A DNA stretch of 9,312 bases from Anaerohalosphaeraceae bacterium (GTDB taxonomy: Bacteria > Planctomycetota > Phycisphaerae > Sedimentisphaerales > Anaerohalosphaeraceae), in NCBI GenBank assembly GCA_030671565.1, contig DAOVIC010000066.1, forward strand, positions 1 to 9,312, given 5' to 3'. The notes under the pieces were generated by a model. It was not told where the DNA came from, did no database searches, and saw only the letters and a list, made by a program, of their open reading frames with translations. The position numbers and the translations under genes were made by a program. Shown here one piece after another: positions 6,053 to 9,312 of this stretch; positions within the stretch are counted from its first letter, which is position 1; every line of letters starts with the position of its first letter.

Positions 6053-8644
6053 ATGAAATTTGATAAATTTACAATGAAAGCTCAGGAAGCCCTTGCCAGT
6101 GCTCAGCAGCTGGCAATGGCAAAGTCCAATCCTTCCGTTTCAACGATACACCTGTTGAGTGTACTCCTTGAAGATGAGGAAGGTGTGGTCGTATTGATCC
6201 TTAAAAAGATCGGCTCGAATATTTCCAGAGTCAGGGAAATGACCGAAGGCGAACTTGGACGTCTTCCGAAATCCCAATCGGCCGGGCAGATGCTAATGCC
6301 GGACCCTGCTTTTGGACAGGTTGTGCTGGACGCCCAGAACCGCGCAGATAAGATGGGCGACGAATACCTCAGCCTCGAACATTTGTTTATTTCACTTGCA
6401 GAGCTGCCAAGCAATGCCAAAGAAATTCTGAGCGTAAACTCCATCACAGGCGAAAAGATCGAAACAGCGATCAAGGATATCCGGGGCGGTGAAAAGATAA
6501 CCGATGCAAACCCGGAAGATAAATACAACGTCCTCGAACGCTATGGTATCGATCTGCTTGAAATGGCCCGCAAAGGAAAACTCGATCCGGTCATAGGACG
6601 CGAAGACGAGATACGAAGATGTATGCAGGTTCTTAACCGCAGAACAAAAAACAACCCCGTCCTGATAGGCGAACCGGGTGTCGGCAAAACCGCTATCGCC
6701 GAAGGACTCGCCCAGCGTATCGTCGCAGGCGATGTTCCGACAGGCCTAAAAAGCAAACGCATCATCGCACTGGATATGGGATCTTTGGTCGCAGGCACAA
6801 AATTCAGGGGAGAATTCGAAGACAGGTTCAAGGCGGTACTAAAAGCCGTAACCGCCTCTGAAGGTGAGATAATACTCTTCATAGACGAACTGCATACTAT
6901 CGTAGGTGCAGGCAAAGCCGAAGGCGCCGTTGACGCCGGCAATCTGCTCAAACCATCTCTGGCACGCGGCGATCTGCGATGTATCGGAGCGACGACGATC
7001 GACGAATACCGCAAATATATCGAAACCGACGCCGCACTGGAAAGACGGTTTCAGCCGATAACGATAGATCCGCCCAGTGTGGAAGAAACCATCGCCATAC
7101 TTCGCGGCCTTAAGGATAAATATGACACTCATCACGGGGTTAGAATTACTGATTCGGCGCTGGTAGCGGCGGCGACACTTTCTAACCGTTACATATCCGA
7201 CAGATGGCTTCCGGATAAGGCTATCGACCTGATGGACGAGGCCGCATCGAAACTGAGGATCGAAAACGATTCGCTGCCTGCCGAACTCGATGACATTCGC
7301 AGAAAGATCATGCAGCTGCAGATCGAGCGCGAAGCTCTTAAAAAAGAAACTGACGAGGCAAGCGCCAAACGTCTCGAAAAGACCGATACGCTGCTCTTAA
7401 AACTTGAAGAGAAGAACACCGAGCTTACCGTACGATGGGAATCCGAAAAGGTCGGGATCGACAAAATGAAACAGCTTAAGGAGAAGATCGCAGACGCCGG
7501 TACCGACTTTGAAGATGCCCAGAGAAAAGGCGATCTGGAAACGGCGGCAAGGCTGAAATACGGAACTATCGCCGAACTTGAAAAAGAGCTGAAGGATTGC
7601 GAAGAAATTCTTGCCCGCAGCAACGGCAAAACTAAAATGCTGCAGAACGAGGTAAACGAGGATCAGATCGCCGAGGTAGTTGCCAAATGGACAGGTATAC
7701 CTGTTGTAAGATTGCTCAGCGGCGAACGTGAAAAACTGTCCAACATGGAACGATACATCGCTGAAAAAATCGTAGGGCAGCAAGAGGCGGTCTCGGCAGT
7801 CTGCAACGCGGTAAGACGAAACCGAGCAGGGCTTGGCGAAGCCGACAGGCCAATCGGTGTATTCCTCTTTCTCGGACCTACCGGAGTGGGCAAAACAGAA
7901 CTTTCGAAAGCTCTCGCAGATTTCCTCTTCGACGACCCCAACGGCATGATCCGCATCGACATGAGCGAATTTATGGAAAGCCATTCCGTCGCCAGACTGA
8001 TCGGAGCCCCTCCCGGATACGTCGGATGGGACCAGGGCGGAAGACTTACCGAAGCGGTTCGCAGAAAACCCTACTCGGTTGTCCTGCTCGATGAGATCGA
8101 AAAGGCGCACATGGATGTTTTCAATGTACTGCTGCAGGTATTCGATGACGGCAGACTTACGGACGGAAAAGGAAGAACTGTCGATTTCAAAAATACCATC
8201 CTCATTATGACGAGCAATTTCGCCGGCGAAGAGATCATGGAAATGGCAGATGAAGAAGGCGAAGACTGGGAGATCGAGGCGCATGTAAAAGATGCTCTAA
8301 AGCAAACTCTCAACCCCGAATTCCTTAACCGCATCGACGAGACTATAGTATTTAAGATCCTGACAAAAGACATCCTTGAAAAAATCGTCGAGATCCAGCT
8401 AGGCCATCTTGCAGAACGTCTAAAGGGCAGAAATCTCAAAGTGGAATTTACCGATGCGGCACGCAAGCAGGTAATGGAAGAAGGTTATGATCCCGCCTTC
8501 GGAGCAAGGCCTCTAAAGAGGGCTATCCAGCAAAAAATCGAAAATCGCCTCGCTACGGAACTTTTGGCAGGTAAATTCGGAGACGGGGATACAATAAGGA
8601 TCGATGCTGAAAATTACAGATTCACCTTTGAGAAGATATCCTGA
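6053..8644 (+). CDS. clpB: ATP-dependent disaggregase ClpB (Hsp100)
   Basis: Cytosolic hexameric AAA+ chaperone that, with DnaK, pulls polypeptides out of heat-induced aggregates. At 863 aa it is full length, and its numbering nearly matches E. coli ClpB. Order of parts: double Clp N-domain (about 1-145); first ATPase with Walker A GEPGVGKT (206-213) and Walker B ILFIDE (274-279); the coiled-coil middle domain (about 405-530) that separates ClpB from ClpA; second ATPase with Walker A GPTGVGKT (608-615) and Walker B VVLLDE (676-681); and the C-terminal D2-small domain with the [11 protein letters not shown] motif. The first pore loop reads KFRGEF, with Phe where E. coli ClpB has Tyr251, a conservative change. 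No ClpP-binding tripeptide is evident. The ATG at 6053 (MKFDKFT) is chosen because ClpB homology begins there and AGGA lies nine bases upstream. The frame extends 60 codons further without homology. No strong terminator follows the stop codon. Confidence 0.97.
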   Translation: MKFDKFTMKAQEALASAQQLAMAKSNPSVSTIHLLSVLLEDEEGVVVLILKKIGSNISRVREMTEGELGRLPKSQSAGQMLMPDPAFGQVVLDAQNRADKMGDEYLSLEHLFISLAELPSNAKEILSVNSITGEKIETAIKDIRGGEKITDANPEDKYNVLERYGIDLLEMARKGKLDPVIGREDEIRRCMQVLNRRTKNNPVLIGEPGVGKTAIAEGLAQRIVAGDVPTGLKSKRIIALDMGSLVAGTKFRGEFEDRFKAVLKAVTASEGEIILFIDELHTIVGAGKAEGAVDAGNLLKPSLARGDLRCIGATTIDEYRKYIETDAALERRFQPITIDPPSVEETIAILRGLKDKYDTHHGVRITDSALVAAATLSNRYISDRWLPDKAIDLMDEAASKLRIENDSLPAELDDIRRKIMQLQIEREALKKETDEASAKRLEKTDTLLLKLEEKNTELTVRWESEKVGIDKMKQLKEKIADAGTDFEDAQRKGDLETAARLKYGTIAELEKELKDCEEILARSNGKTKMLQNEVNEDQIAEVVAKWTGIPVVRLLSGEREKLSNMERYIAEKIVGQQEAVSAVCNAVRRNRAGLGEADRPIGVFLFLGPTGVGKTELSKALADFLFDDPNGMIRIDMSEFMESHSVARLIGAPPGYVGWDQGGRLTEAVRRKPYSVVLLDEIEKAHMDVFNVLLQVFDDGRLTDGKGRTVDFKNTILIMTSNFAGEEIMEMADEEGEDWEIEAHVKDALKQTLNPEFLNRIDETIVFKILTKDILEKIVEIQLGHLAERLKGRNLKVEFTDAARKQVMEEGYDPAFGARPLKRAIQQKIENRLATELLAGKFGDGDTIRIDAENYRFTFEKIS

Positions 8645-8725
8645 CGATAAGCGGAATAATGTTGTTTTATAGCAAACTCCAGCCGTAATTTTCCGGATTC
8701 AGGTTCGATGTCCCGTAAAATTCAC

Positions 8726-8754
8726 TTGATTTTCACACACTTAACCATTATACG
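8726..8754 (+). promoter_or_regulatory. Candidate housekeeping-type promoter for the corrinoid gene (TTGATT-N17-TATACG)
   Basis: TTGATT at 8726-8731 and TATACG at 8749-8754 are separated by exactly 17 bases, the ideal spacing, with four of six matches in each hexamer. Transcription would begin near 8761, leaving a leader of about 75 bases before the ATG at 8837. This suggests that the corrinoid gene is transcribed apart from clpB. I could not recognise a cobalamin riboswitch B12 box in the leader. Confidence 0.4.
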
Positions 8755-8757
8755 ATA

Positions 8758-8782
8758 GCATGCCAGGTTTGGTATCGGCATG
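8758..8782. repeat. Dyad CATGCC-N12-GGCATG upstream of the corrinoid gene
   Basis: CATGCC at 8759-8764 and GGCATG at 8777-8782 form six-base inverted arms that overlap the predicted transcription start. Its left part GCATGCCAG (8758-8766) is identical to 5855-5863 in the clpB upstream region, and the right GGCAT follows at nearly the same distance (19 versus 20 bases from the start of the string). It could be an operator or a weak leader hairpin. Confidence 0.35.
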
Positions 8783-8836
8783 TAGATGGTTTTTCAGGGT
8801 AGCAGTACAGATAATTATTTTTTAAGGTAAGGCAAT

Positions 8837-9312
8837 ATGGCAGATCTAAAAGCATTGAGCGAAGCTGTGATCAAAGGCGACCAGAAAACCGCAATGGAAA
8901 TAACACAGGCCGCAATCGACGAGGGAATGGCCCCTGGTACGATCCTTGAAGAAGGTCTCATCGCCGGAATGAATTATATCGGCATACGTTTCAAAGCCAA
9001 CGAGGTTTATATCCCCGAGGTACTTATCGCCGCCCGCGCCATGAAAATGGCAATGGAAATTCTCGAACCAAAGCTGGCAGAAGCCGGAGTAGAACCCCTC
9101 GGCAAAGTTGTGGTAGGCACCGTAAAGGGTGACTTGCATGACATCGGAAAAAATCTTGTCATTATGATGCTCAAAGGCGCCGGTTTTGACGTGACAGACC
9201 TTGGCGTTGATGTTTCATCAGAGACATTTGCGGAAAAAGCCAAAGAATGCGGCGCCCAGATCATCGGACTAAGTGCCCTGCTGACAACAACTATGCCGGC
9301 GATGGAGTCGGC
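8837..9312 (+). CDS. Corrinoid (B12-binding) protein of methyltransferase systems, MtbC/MtaC-like; 3' end outside the window
   Basis: Small corrinoid protein that shuttles a methyl group on its cobalt between a substrate-specific methyltransferase and a second methyltransferase that passes it to a C1 carrier such as tetrahydrofolate. The visible 158 codons hold the N-terminal helical cap (about residues 1-85, with GMNYIGIRFKANEVYIPEVL and a Met-rich AMKMAMEIL helix) and the start of the Rossmann B12-binding domain (VVVGTVKGDLHDIGKNLV). The cobalt-ligating histidine of the DxHxxG motif is H101, followed by the SxL motif at S146. The start is the ATG at 8837, preceded by two AAGG strings at 8824-8832. 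The gene is open to the right edge; about 50-60 further codons would be expected. The methyl donor is not identifiable, because the partner methyltransferase would lie downstream. The N-terminal cap of methionine synthase-like proteins is related, but a stand-alone protein fits better. Confidence 0.9.
   Translation, partial: MADLKALSEAVIKGDQKTAMEITQAAIDEGMAPGTILEEGLIAGMNYIGIRFKANEVYIPEVLIAARAMKMAMEILEPKLAEAGVEPLGKVVVGTVKGDLHDIGKNLVIMMLKGAGFDVTDLGVDVSSETFAEKAKECGAQIIGLSALLTTTMPAMES

Noticed and set aside
6103..6528. A 141-codon antisense frame rich in Ser and Arg
   Set aside because: It is a shadow of the ClpB N-domain with no family features.
7397..8284. A 295-codon open frame antisense to clpB
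   Set aside because: It mirrors conserved ClpB coding sequence, has no recognisable domain, and is the usual by-product of biased codons on the opposite strand.
8645..8725. A Rho-independent terminator after clpB
   Set aside because: Only a weak AATTTT/AAAATT pairing is present, with no GC-rich stem followed by a T-tract.
8645..8836. A cobalamin riboswitch before the corrinoid gene
   Set aside because: The region is short and I found no B12 box resembling AGCCAGGAGACCTGCC; only a small dyad and a promoter-like pair are visible.
1..9312. CRISPR array, IS element, tRNA or prophage
   Set aside because: No regularly spaced repeats, transposase or integrase motifs, terminal inverted repeats or tRNA cloverleaf could be seen on either strand.

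Overview
This is a 9.3 kb bacterial window with about half G+C and tightly packed genes, which run in three blocks. The gene set is a glyoxalase II, an exosortase-A-type ligase/decarboxylase pair with its own carrier protein, ClpB, and a methanogen-style corrinoid protein. That would suit an anaerobic or microaerophilic Gram-negative bacterium with a decorated cell surface, such as a Planctomycetota (Phycisphaerae-like) or deltaproteobacterial lineage. No rRNA or other phylogenetic marker gene that I could place is present, so this placement is a weak inference.

Block 1 (left edge to 728, + strand) is a glyoxalase II-like metallo-beta-lactamase-fold hydrolase. It may begin just outside the window. 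It converges on the next block with one base between the two stop codons.

Block 2 (5722 down to 730, - strand) looks like a five-gene operon. In transcription order it encodes a left-handed beta-helix (hexapeptide) acyltransferase, an acyl carrier protein, an AMP-forming acyl/aminoacyl ligase, a PLP-dependent fold-III decarboxylase, and a tandem-GNAT N-acyltransferase. The last three genes are coupled: ligase and decarboxylase overlap as ATGA, and the GNAT gene has a strong ribosome binding site inside the end of the decarboxylase gene. The ligase and decarboxylase look like the pair annotated in other genomes as exosortase A system-associated. My model is that the ligase loads an amino or dicarboxylic acid onto the ACP, the PLP enzyme decarboxylates it while tethered, and the GNAT protein and/or the beta-helix acyltransferase moves the product onto an amine or sugar. 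This resembles carrier-bound glutamate decarboxylation in butirosin biosynthesis. No exosortase or PEP-CTERM substrate gene is in the window.

Block 3 (6053 to the right edge, + strand) starts after a divergent 330-base intergenic region. It holds a complete clpB, whose Shine-Dalgarno lies in a small hairpin abutting the start codon, and then, from its own likely promoter, the first 158 codons of a B12-binding corrinoid protein of the MtbC/MtaC type. That gene runs off the right edge. Two similar GCATGCC...GGCAT dyads lie upstream of clpB and upstream of the corrinoid gene.
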